Of a stretch of 5,460 nucleotides of DNA, positions 1 through 5,427 are shown piece after piece (within the stretch, counting starts at the first letter, position 1; the number at the start of each line of letters is the position of its first letter). Below the pieces are notes generated by a model. It worked only from the letters and a program-made list of their open reading frames with translations. It was not told where the DNA came from and searched no databases. The position numbers and the translations under genes were made by a program. Source of the DNA: an uncultured Chloroflexota bacterium (GTDB taxonomy: Bacteria; Chloroflexota; Limnocylindria; Limnocylindrales; Limnocylindraceae); the NCBI GenBank assembly GCA_903938075.1, contig CAJABS010000163.1, forward strand, positions 1-5,460, given 5' to 3'.

Positions 1-104
1 AACTTGGACGCGACTACCCACACCCGATCGTTGATCACGCCGAAGCGCGTCAGCGAACGCTCGATGCGTACAGCGCCGCGCTAAAGCCGACCGCACAAAA
101 GTAA
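1..104 (+). CDS. phr: DNA photolyase/cryptochrome family protein, C-terminal end (5' truncated)
   Basis: Only the last 33 complete codons lie in the window (reading from base 3, stop TAA at 102-104). They encode a tail containing DYPHPIVDHAEARQRTLDAY, which is the characteristic C-terminus of class I CPD photolyases and related cryptochromes: a YPxPIVDH motif followed by a helix with an AR..TL..Y pattern, at the end of the FAD-binding helical domain. The family is cytoplasmic and binds FAD; photolyases use blue light to split UV-induced pyrimidine dimers. Repair enzyme and photoreceptor cannot be told apart from this tail because the catalytic part lies upstream of the window. The stop codon overlaps the ATG of the next gene (TAATG), so the two are probably translated together. 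The reading frame is supported by the motif; the other two forward frames give no recognisable product. Confidence 0.8.
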   Translation, partial: LGRDYPHPIVDHAEARQRTLDAYSAALKPTAQK

Positions 105-274
105 TGGCCGGCGGGAAGCGGGTGCGAACAACGCAACCGCATCGGCCACCAAGTGAGCGCCCCGAGAAGATCTGCGTTGTCTGTGCTCGACCGTTCCAGT
201 GGCGTAAGCGCTGGGAGCGTGTGTGGGAAGAGGTGAAGTACTGCAGCGACGCCTGTCGCCGTCGGCGAGGGTAG
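104..274 (+). CDS. DUF2256-type small Cys4 (zinc-ribbon-like) protein
   Basis: This 56-residue ORF starts at an ATG sharing one base with the photolyase stop. Residues 1-19 are basic and Pro-rich, then the conserved core follows: EKICVVCARPFQWRKRW and WEEVKYCSDACRRRR. Cys24 and Cys27 (CxxC) and Cys47 and Cys51 (CxxxC) would bind one zinc ion, with Trp33, Trp37 and Trp41 between the pairs. This cysteine and WRK.WE..W pattern is the signature of DUF2256 (recalled, not searched). The biochemical function of that family is unknown. From memory, DUF2256 genes are often found near cryptochrome/photolyase genes, which agrees with the overlap here and suggests a role linked to the flavoprotein, perhaps binding nucleic acid through the Arg-rich tail (inference). 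No clear Shine-Dalgarno precedes it, so translation probably depends on coupling. An internal GTG at 122 keeps the whole motif but lacks the stop/start overlap. Confidence 0.85.
   Translation: MAGGKRVRTTQPHRPPSERPEKICVVCARPFQWRKRWERVWEEVKYCSDACRRRRG
267..270 (+). promoter_or_regulatory. Ribosome-binding site of the MFS transporter gene
   Basis: GAGG lies five bases before the GTG at 276, inside the last codons of the DUF2256 gene. It supports the GTG as the true start and, with only one base between the DUF2256 stop and the GTG, implies translational coupling. Confidence 0.55.
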
Positions 275-275
275 C

Positions 276-1556
276 GTGGCCCACCGAGGCACTACCGTTC
301 CGTGGCAGCGGATCGTCACCATCTACGTGCTAGTGCAGTTTGCCGAGATCTTCGGCGTCGCCATGATCTATGCCTACCTACCGCTTGCACTTGAAGGGGC
401 TGGCGTACCACTGGGTGATATCGCAACGGTGTCGGGTGCAGCGACAGCTGGCATCTTCATTGTCGGCGCACCGCAGGTGCCGATCTGGCTGGCTATTGCC
501 GAGTTGCGATCGCGTCGACTCGTGATCGTGCGCAGTGGCTTGATTGCTCTGGTCGCGCTCATCGCCTTCGCTCTTGCCCAAGAGGCATGGCAGCTGATCG
601 GCGCAACGCTCGCCCTCGGCTTCTGGCTCGGCAACACCGGCGTGATGCTGGCAACGATTCGCGAGGTTTCGCCAGAGCACGCACGCACCCGATCGATCGC
701 CCTCTTCAGTGCGGCGGCACCGATGGGCTTCGCGCTGGGGCCACTCCTTGCCGGCGCAATGATTGATGGGCTCGGCCTCTCACTCGCCGCACCGATCATG
801 GTCGCGGCGCTGCTCAACGCCGCACTCATCGTGGCGAACATCGTGGCAATCCCCGACGTGCGTCCCCACTACCCGCCGACCGGGGGCGTGCTCGAGGTGG
901 CTCGCCGCGGCCTCCGCGAGGTCTTCGCGGATCGCAGGATTCGTGCGGGGTATCTGGTGCTTGGCCTCGCCATTGCGGGTGAGCGCATGCTCCGCCCCGT
1001 CTTCCCGCTGCGGATCGCCGAGGTGGTGATCGGCCCCTCCATTACGGGGATCGCCGAACCGCTTGCCGCCCCTGGTGTGGCGGGTGCCGTCGGCTTACTG
1101 ACAGGGCTCTCGGCACTGGGGGGCGCCCTCCTTGCGCCACTCCTCGCCACACGACTCGTGCCTCGTCTCGGCATCCCGCGCGTCATGGCGGTTGGCTTCG
1201 CCGCCGCCGCCCTTGCAGCGGGGGCAATGATCGCCGTCTCAACGGCGCTCGGCCTTGCCCTCTCGAACACGCTCCTTGCCGCGGCCTCGGCGCTGTTGCA
1301 GGCGATGGTCTTCACCTGGCTGGCCAACTCCGTCACCGAGCGCCGTCGTACCGCCGCGCTCAGCCTCTCGCTCTTCCCCTTGTATGCGGGTGCCGTCGTT
1401 GGGCCACTGATCTCATCTGGCGCAACCCTCATCGGCACGCCACGCCCGGGCGATGCCCTTGCCCTCACCCCAGTCTTTCTCGGCTCGGTGCTGCTCCTCA
1501 CACTCGGAATCGTTGCCGTGCGTCGCCTCCCCGCGGGAGACCGCAACGCGCGCTAG
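276..1556 (+). CDS. Major facilitator superfamily (MFS) transporter
   Basis: The 426-residue product is almost wholly hydrophobic and fits 12 transmembrane helices in two six-helix bundles. By eye the helices are near residues 13-35, 47-70, 82-101, 104-127, 139-163, 167-193, then 223-250, 262-291, 300-322, 325-350, 357-383 and 396-416, with a cytoplasmic linker at about 194-222. A motif C-like GFALGPLLAG (151-160) in helix 5 is typical of MFS antiporters. The motif A position (72-81, LAIAELRSRR) is degenerate: the usual Asp, Arg and Gly of GxLADRxGRR appear as Glu76, Leu77 and Ser79. A second copy in the C-terminal half (289-307) is also weak. Length and topology are normal for the family. 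The GTG start has a GAGG upstream and follows the DUF2256 stop by one base. The substrate is unknown; a multidrug-efflux-like or metabolite carrier are equally possible. Position next to the hydrolase genes suggests, but does not show, transport of their substrate or product. Confidence 0.85.
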   Translation: MAHRGTTVPWQRIVTIYVLVQFAEIFGVAMIYAYLPLALEGAGVPLGDIATVSGAATAGIFIVGAPQVPIWLAIAELRSRRLVIVRSGLIALVALIAFALAQEAWQLIGATLALGFWLGNTGVMLATIREVSPEHARTRSIALFSAAAPMGFALGPLLAGAMIDGLGLSLAAPIMVAALLNAALIVANIVAIPDVRPHYPPTGGVLEVARRGLREVFADRRIRAGYLVLGLAIAGERMLRPVFPLRIAEVVIGPSITGIAEPLAAPGVAGAVGLLTGLSALGGALLAPLLATRLVPRLGIPRVMAVGFAAAALAAGAMIAVSTALGLALSNTLLAAASALLQAMVFTWLANSVTERRRTAALSLSLFPLYAGAVVGPLISSGATLIGTPRPGDALALTPVFLGSVLLLTLGIVAVRRLPAGDRNAR

Positions 1557-1559
1557 TCT
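1554..1559 (+). promoter_or_regulatory. Candidate -10 element of a leaderless promoter for the first phosphotriesterase homologue
   Basis: TAGTCT fits the TANNNT -10 consensus. Its last T is seven bases before the A of the ATG at 1566, exactly the spacing expected if transcription starts on that A. The gene has no Shine-Dalgarno, as expected for a leaderless message, a common arrangement in actinobacteria. The element includes the TAG stop of the MFS gene. No good -35 is seen at the normal distance, so this is suggestive only; a chance match is possible. Confidence 0.35.
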
Positions 1560-1565
1560 GCGTAC

Positions 1566-2606
1566 ATGAAGCAGGTAGAGAGCGTTCTTGGTCCAATCAG
1601 CTCGGCAGACCTCGGTCTGACGTTGACTCACGAACACCTCTTGAACGATGTCCTCTCCTGGTGGCATCCGCCACTCGATGATTCACCGCGATCGCGCGAA
1701 CTCGTCGATGAGAAGGTCTCCATCAGCAACATTTGGGAGCTCAAGCACGATCCGTTCATTAACAAAGACAACTGCTCCATGCAAGACATTGAGCTTGCCA
1801 TCAAAGAGGTGCAGCGCTTTGTTGATCAGGGCGGGAAGACGATCATCGAGACGAGCGCCGACGGCAACGGCCGCAGCCCCGAAGGGCTTGCCACGATCAG
1901 CAAACGAACCGGGCTCAACATCATCATGGGAACGGGCTACTACCTCGATTCCTCACAGCCGGAAGAGAACGATGCGAAGAGTGAACACGACATTGCTAAC
2001 GAGCTGATTCGCGACATCACCGAAGGTGCGCGCGGCACCAAGGTCAAGTCGGGAATCATCGGCGAGATCGGTGTCGGCAGTGAGTTCACCGCGCGTGAAC
2101 GAAAGTCTCTCGCCGGTGCCTGCATCGCACAGCGTGAAACGCACCTCCCAATGCAGGTGCACATGCCCGCCTGGTTCCGCTACGGCGACGAGGTGCTCGA
2201 CTTCTGCGCAGCGCACGGCGTGCCGATGGAGAGCATCGTGCTCTGCCACTCCAATCCAAGCGGTGACGATCACGAATACCAGACGCGTCTACTACGACGC
2301 GGCGCCTATCTGCAGTACGACATGATCGGTATGCAGGTCTTCTACGCAGATCAGCAGGCGTCGTGCACCAGCGATGAAGATGATGCCCGCAACATTGCTC
2401 GCCTCGTGCGAGACGGATTCGGCGAGAAGGTGCTGATGTCACAAGACATCTTCTTGAAGACGCTCCTGCGCTCGTACGGAGGCCCAGGATACGGGCACAT
2501 GGTGGAGTTCTTCCTGCCTCGCCTCGCCCGGCACGGTGTGCCGCTCGAGCAGGGAATCGCGATGATGACGGCGAACCCGCGCCAACTCTTCGAATCGGCG
2601 AGCTAG
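1566..2606 (+). CDS. Phosphotriesterase-homology (PHP-like) metallohydrolase, copy A
   Basis: The 346-residue protein belongs to the PF02126 branch of the amidohydrolase superfamily, a (beta/alpha)8 barrel with a two-metal centre. The family's ligands can be placed: the HxH pair His22 and His24 (LTLTHEHL), Glu167 in GIIGEIG as bridging ligand, His199 (QVHMPAW), His228 (CHSNPSGDD) and Asp294 (MSQDIF) as catalytic Asp. A Glu in GEIG, rather than a carboxylated Lys, resembles E. coli PHP and differs from true organophosphate-degrading phosphotriesterases. Characterised relatives hydrolyse lactones or phosphoesters; the substrate here is unknown. There is no signal peptide, so it should be cytoplasmic. 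The ATG at 1566 is chosen because VxxVxGPI directly before the barrel is the usual N-terminus and copy B begins the same way. It follows the MFS stop by nine bases without a Shine-Dalgarno. A PHP-like hydrolase is secure; any specific reaction would be a guess. Confidence 0.88.
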   Translation: MKQVESVLGPISSADLGLTLTHEHLLNDVLSWWHPPLDDSPRSRELVDEKVSISNIWELKHDPFINKDNCSMQDIELAIKEVQRFVDQGGKTIIETSADGNGRSPEGLATISKRTGLNIIMGTGYYLDSSQPEENDAKSEHDIANELIRDITEGARGTKVKSGIIGEIGVGSEFTARERKSLAGACIAQRETHLPMQVHMPAWFRYGDEVLDFCAAHGVPMESIVLCHSNPSGDDHEYQTRLLRRGAYLQYDMIGMQVFYADQQASCTSDEDDARNIARLVRDGFGEKVLMSQDIFLKTLLRSYGGPGYGHMVEFFLPRLARHGVPLEQGIAMMTANPRQLFESAS

Positions 2607-2610
2607 CTGC

Positions 2611-3654
2611 GTGGTCAAGGTCCAGACCGTCACCGGCCCGATCGAGAGCGCCGAGATGGGGCTCACCCTCACGCACGAACACCTCTTCAACATCGTCACG
2701 CCGTGGTGGCACCCACCCTACGACGATTCCGCTCGCTCAAAGGAGCTCGTTGACGAGAAGGTCTCCATCACCAACGTGTGGGAGCTGCGCCACGACCCGT
2801 TCCTCAACAAGGACAACTGCGCGCTCGACGACATCGAGTCGGCCATCGTTGAGGTGAAGCGCTTCGCGGCACAGGGCGGCCGCACGATCCTTGAGGCCTG
2901 CGCCGATAAGGGGAACGGCCGCGACCCTGAGGGGCTCGCACGAATTAGCCGTGAGTCAGGCCTGAACGTAGTGATGGGGAGCGGCATCTTCCTTGACCCG
3001 GTGCACGGCCCAGAGCATCTTGATGGCAGCGTGCGCGAGATCGCCGACCGCATCGTGCGCGACCTCACCGTCGGCGCCCAAGGAACGAACATTCGCGCCG
3101 GCTTCATTGGAGAGATCTTTGTCGGTCAGCCGTTCACCAATCGCGAGCGCAACTCGCTCGCCGGTGCCTGCCTCGCGCAGCGCGAGACGGGTGTGCCGAT
3201 TCAGATCCACATGCCAGGCTGGTATCGCCTTGGTGATGAGGTCCTTGACTTTGTTGCCGCGCAAGGGGTGCCGATGCAGAGCGTGGTGCTCTGCCACTCC
3301 AATCCGAGTGGCGACGATTACGAGTACCAGACACGCCTTCTGAAGCGCGGCATCTACCTGCAGTACGACATGATCGGTATGCAGGTCTTCTATGCCGACC
3401 AGCAGGCCCCCTGCACCAGCGACGAGGATGACGCCCGCAACATTGCGCGTCTCGTGCAGGCAGGCTACGGCGATCGCGTGCTCATGTCGCAAGACATCTT
3501 CATGAAGATCCTGCTGCGCGCCAACGGCGGCCCAGGCTACGGACATATCGTGGAGTTCTTCTTGCCGAGGTTGGCACGCCACGGGGTGCCGCTCCAGCAG
3601 GGAATCGCGATGATGACGGATAATCCACGTCGGCTATTTGAAGAGGCGCGTTAG
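2611..3654 (+). CDS. Phosphotriesterase-homology (PHP-like) metallohydrolase, copy B
   Basis: This 347-residue tandem paralogue of the upstream gene is about 71% identical by hand alignment with a single one-residue gap (an extra Lys near residue 100). All expected ligands remain: His22 and His24, Glu168, His200, His229 and Asp295. A notable change lies beside the bridging Glu: GEIG of copy A is GEIF here (Phe170), and the following GSEF is GQPF. The stretch at about 128-146 is also poorly conserved between copies. These differences near the active-site face suggest a different but related substrate (inference). The start is GTG, four bases after the stop of copy A, with only a weak GGCGAG upstream (2597-2602), so translation is probably coupled. 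The start gives an N-terminus that aligns with copy A without overhang. It is predicted to be cytoplasmic; heteromeric assembly with copy A is possible but not shown. Confidence 0.88.
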   Translation: MVKVQTVTGPIESAEMGLTLTHEHLFNIVTPWWHPPYDDSARSKELVDEKVSITNVWELRHDPFLNKDNCALDDIESAIVEVKRFAAQGGRTILEACADKGNGRDPEGLARISRESGLNVVMGSGIFLDPVHGPEHLDGSVREIADRIVRDLTVGAQGTNIRAGFIGEIFVGQPFTNRERNSLAGACLAQRETGVPIQIHMPGWYRLGDEVLDFVAAQGVPMQSVVLCHSNPSGDDYEYQTRLLKRGIYLQYDMIGMQVFYADQQAPCTSDEDDARNIARLVQAGYGDRVLMSQDIFMKILLRANGGPGYGHIVEFFLPRLARHGVPLQQGIAMMTDNPRRLFEEAR

Positions 3655-3660
3655 CGCCAG

Positions 3661-3669
3661 AAGGGGGAG
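3661..3669 (+). promoter_or_regulatory. Strong Shine-Dalgarno of the GATase1-like gene
   Basis: AAGGGGGAG lies three bases before the ATG at 3673, with its AAGG part eight bases away. It is much stronger than the sites of the two hydrolase genes, and it fixes the ATG as start. Confidence 0.7.
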
Positions 3670-3672
3670 CTC

Positions 3673-4422
3673 ATGGGAAAGCGCGTTCTGCTCGTTGGGG
3701 AGTCGTGGGTATCTGAGGCAACGCACTACAAGGGGTTCGACTCCTTCACCAGCGTCACCTTCCACTCCGGTGCCGATTGGTACAACGGCGCCCTTCGCTC
3801 CAAGGGTCACGAGGTCGAGCAGATGTACGCGCACGACGTGCCAGCAAAGTTCCCGCATACCGCTGCAGAGCTGAGCAAGTACGACGTGATCGTTCTCAGC
3901 GACATTGGCACCAACTCATTCTTGCTCCCAATTGAAACGTGGCTGCAGGGGAAGTCGACACCGAACCGCTTGAAGCTCCTCGCGGAGTGGGTCGAAAACG
4001 GCGGCGCACTGATCATGGCGGGCGGCTACCTCAGCTTCCAAGGATTTGAAGCGAAGGCTCGATTTGCCGGAACCGCTGTTGAAGCGGTACTCCCTGTGAC
4101 CTGCCTTACCTACGACGATCGCGCGGAGACACCAGAGGGTGCGCAGCCGGTGATTGTTGATGCGAGCCACCCAGTGCTCGCCGGTGTTCCTGCCGGCATG
4201 CCAGCGCTGCTCGGCTACAACAAGGTGGTATTGAAGCCTGGTGCGACTCTTGTTGCAACGGTTGGCGGCGATCCGCTCATTGCCACCGCGCAGGTTGGCA
4301 AGGGTCGATCCCTCGTCTGGACGTCGGACATTGGCCCACACTGGTGCCCAGAGCCGTTCGTGCAGTGGAACGGTTTTGCGCCACTGATGTCAAACATGAT
4401 TGATTGGGTCACGGCGAAATGA
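3673..4422 (+). CDS. Putative glutamine amidotransferase-like protein (ThuA-like, PF07090 type), no catalytic Cys
   Basis: The 249-residue protein opens with KRVLLVGESW (3-12), the first strand and loop of a flavodoxin-like class I glutamine amidotransferase fold, followed by DVIVLSDIGTNSF (71-83). The segment GGALIMAGGYLSFQG (110-124) occupies the nucleophile-elbow region, but the place of the catalytic Cys in GxCxG is taken by Tyr119, so glutaminase activity is not expected. The C-terminal WTSDIGPHWCPEPF (216-229) followed by W..F..L is what I recall as a hallmark of the PF07090 'putative glutamine amidotransferase' family, whose biochemical role is unsettled. Several such proteins sit in sugar or carboxylate catabolic gene clusters (recalled). 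It follows copy B by 18 bases behind a strong Shine-Dalgarno and overlaps the next gene by four bases (ATGA), so it most likely shares their operon and pathway. No signal peptide is visible. Family assignment is fairly secure, function is not. Confidence 0.78.
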   Translation: MGKRVLLVGESWVSEATHYKGFDSFTSVTFHSGADWYNGALRSKGHEVEQMYAHDVPAKFPHTAAELSKYDVIVLSDIGTNSFLLPIETWLQGKSTPNRLKLLAEWVENGGALIMAGGYLSFQGFEAKARFAGTAVEAVLPVTCLTYDDRAETPEGAQPVIVDASHPVLAGVPAGMPALLGYNKVVLKPGATLVATVGGDPLIATAQVGKGRSLVWTSDIGPHWCPEPFVQWNGFAPLMSNMIDWVTAK

Positions 4423-4922
4423 ATTTTGCTGAGCGCATCGCCGCGTATGAGGCGGCAACCAAATCGTTTGAAGAGCAGGTTGCGGCACTTGATCGTCTCA
4501 AGCTTGACGTAAAACACCCAGAGGGCTGGTCGCCGCGTCAGGTGATCCATCATGTGGCCGACAGCGAGGCGCAGTCGTACGCACGTCTGCGACGCCTCGT
4601 TGCTGAGCCGGCTGGCTCCATCATTCAGGGGTACGACGAAGGCGCATGGGCGGTGAGTCCAGCGCTGGGCTATGAGACCGACCCCATTGAGACACCCCTC
4701 GCAGTGTTCTCGGCGGTGCGAGCAGCCTCACTCGCCGTGCTGCAGCACCTTGAAAACAAAGATCTTGCGCGCTACGGAGAGCACACAGAACGCGGCAGGT
4801 TCACGATCGCTGACTGGCTTGCGGGGTACACAAAGCACCCTCTCGACCACGGCGAGCAGCTCGCCAGGGCACTACGCGGGGAGCTTTTAGGCGGGGAACC
4901 GTTCTTGCCCCCCGAGCGTTAA
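4419..4922 (+). CDS. DinB/YfiT-like family protein (DinB_2 type)
   Basis: The 167-residue protein has the pattern of the DinB_2 four-helix-bundle family: GWSPRQVIHHVADSE (36-50) giving a metal-ligand His45, then GYDEGAWA (71-78), a typical YD...W motif, and YTKHPLDHGEQL (137-148), where His140 and His144 (HxxxH) complete the expected three-His site. Family members are often metal-dependent thiol S-transferases or isomerases using bacillithiol, mycothiol or glutathione, but many have no known reaction. The ATG at 4419 is preferred because it forms an ATGA overlap with the preceding stop; an in-frame TTG at 4404 would only add five residues. In this operon a detoxifying transfer or isomerisation step acting with the hydrolases is conceivable (inference). 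No signal peptide or membrane segment is seen. This family is unrelated to DNA polymerase IV, which also carries the name DinB in E. coli. Confidence 0.8.
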   Translation: MNFAERIAAYEAATKSFEEQVAALDRLKLDVKHPEGWSPRQVIHHVADSEAQSYARLRRLVAEPAGSIIQGYDEGAWAVSPALGYETDPIETPLAVFSAVRAASLAVLQHLENKDLARYGEHTERGRFTIADWLAGYTKHPLDHGEQLARALRGELLGGEPFLPPER

Positions 4923-4923
4923 G

Positions 4924-4950
4924 GTGGCGAGGGGCCCCTTCTGGGCCCAC
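4924..4950 (+). other. GC-rich nested palindromes between the DinB-like and secreted-protein genes
   Basis: The gap holds AGGGGCCCCT (4930-4939) and TGGGCCCA (4942-4949), both perfect palindromes, framed by GTGG (4924-4927) and CCAC (4947-4950). The transcript could fold in alternative ways, for example GGGCCC pairing with GGGCCC. No run of T follows, so it is not a standard intrinsic terminator. It may attenuate or partly separate the downstream gene from the operon, or be chance in GC-rich DNA. Confidence 0.3.
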
Positions 4951-4956
4951 AACCGT

Positions 4957-4962
4957 AGGAGG
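4957..4962 (+). promoter_or_regulatory. Perfect Shine-Dalgarno of the secreted-protein gene
   Basis: AGGAGG lies five bases before the ATG at 4968. This is the strongest ribosome-binding site in the window and decides both frame and start of the last gene. Confidence 0.8.
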
Positions 4963-4967
4963 CAGCT

Positions 4968-5427
4968 ATGACCCGGGTACTCACCGCCGTTCTTATGCTT
5001 GGACTACTGATTGCGCCGGGCGTGCGTCCCGTAGCCGCCGCTGATGAGGTCACCCCTGTGCCGGCCTCTTCAGGCGTGGAGTGCCCACCCGTTGAGTATG
5101 TCGACGGCGTTCCAGTCATCCCTGAAGGGGCTCCTGCTGACTGCGCCTACATTCAGACCGTCGGCCCAGATGACCCATGTGCACCTGATCCCACCGGCGC
5201 AGTGCCAGAGATGTGCCAGACAGGGCTCCCAGTGGATCCTCCTGTCAGCGGTGAGGTCTGCTGGATCACATCCGACGGAAGCACGAACTGCCCGCGAACC
5301 GGCGGCGAGATCGCCCCGACGCTCGGTCGCCACTTTGCGCTCGTTGCGGTATCACTGAGCGGCGTTCGCTACGAAGTGACCGCTGGTCAGATGTATTTCG
5401 GTGATGACGGCAGCTTTAGCGCCACGA
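4968..5427 (+). CDS. Secreted Cys-rich protein of unknown function (3' truncated at contig end)
   Basis: The ATG behind AGGAGG opens a frame without stop to the end of real sequence, 153 codons plus one base. Residues 1-25 form a Sec signal peptide: one Arg, a hydrophobic core (VLTAVLMLGLLIA) and an AxA site, with cleavage likely after Ala25 (VAAA/DE). The mature part is acidic, rich in Pro and Gly, and holds six cysteines (in the contexts VECPP, ADCAY, DPCAP, EMCQT, EVCWI and TNCPR) that could form disulphides outside the cell. After about residue 120 the sequence becomes strand-like (FALVAVSLSGVRYEV), suggesting the start of a folded beta domain. I do not recognise a family. It lies 45 bases after the DinB-like gene, so it may be read from the same transcript or separately. 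Translation beyond base 5427 gives adapter-derived residues ending SCRERV, which are not part of the protein. Confidence 0.7.

Larger units (their letters stand above)
1566..3654 (+). repeat. Tandem gene duplication of the two phosphotriesterase homologues
   Basis: The two ORFs are direct repeats offset by 1048 bases in their later part. Exact shared runs include 35 bases (2310-2344 and 3358-3392) and 24 bases (2548-2571 and 3596-3619). Protein identity by hand is about 63% over the first 145 residues and 77% over the rest, reaching about 87% at residues 204-281. Low identity elsewhere makes this an old duplication, not an assembly artefact. Confidence 0.85.

Noticed and set aside
869..1546. 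Long antisense open frame (225 codons) opposite the MFS gene
   Set aside because: Its product is low-complexity, rich in Ala, Arg, Ser and Pro, with no domain pattern; it mirrors the codon bias of the clear MFS gene on the other strand.
2086..2712. Antisense frame (208 codons) spanning the junction of the two hydrolase genes
   Set aside because: The opposite strand carries two intact, motif-complete genes here; the antisense product is Arg-rich and resembles no family.
2956..3582. Antisense frame (208 codons) opposite copy B
   Set aside because: It lies wholly opposite a conserved gene and has no ribosome-binding context or recognisable motif; similar open frames opposite copy A reflect shared codon use.
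1566..3654. Tandem hydrolase genes as an assembly duplication artefact
   Set aside because: The copies differ at roughly 29% of residues across the whole length, far too much for a misassembly.
4404..4418. TTG at 4404 as start of the DinB-like gene
   Set aside because: It adds five residues not expected in the family, while ATG at 4419 gives the common ATGA stop/start overlap.
4931..4950. Intrinsic terminator after the DinB-like gene
   Set aside because: The palindromes are GC-rich but no T-tract follows, and they sit directly before the next ribosome-binding site.
5044..5358. Forward frame of 104 codons inside the last gene
   Set aside because: It lacks a ribosome-binding site and is embedded in the frame that has AGGAGG, a signal peptide and no stop, so it is an out-of-frame shadow.
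1..5427. CRISPR array, tRNA, rRNA, insertion sequence or integrase attachment site
   Set aside because: No spaced short repeats, RNA-gene signatures, transposase motifs or terminal inverted repeats were seen, and coding sequence fills nearly all of the window.
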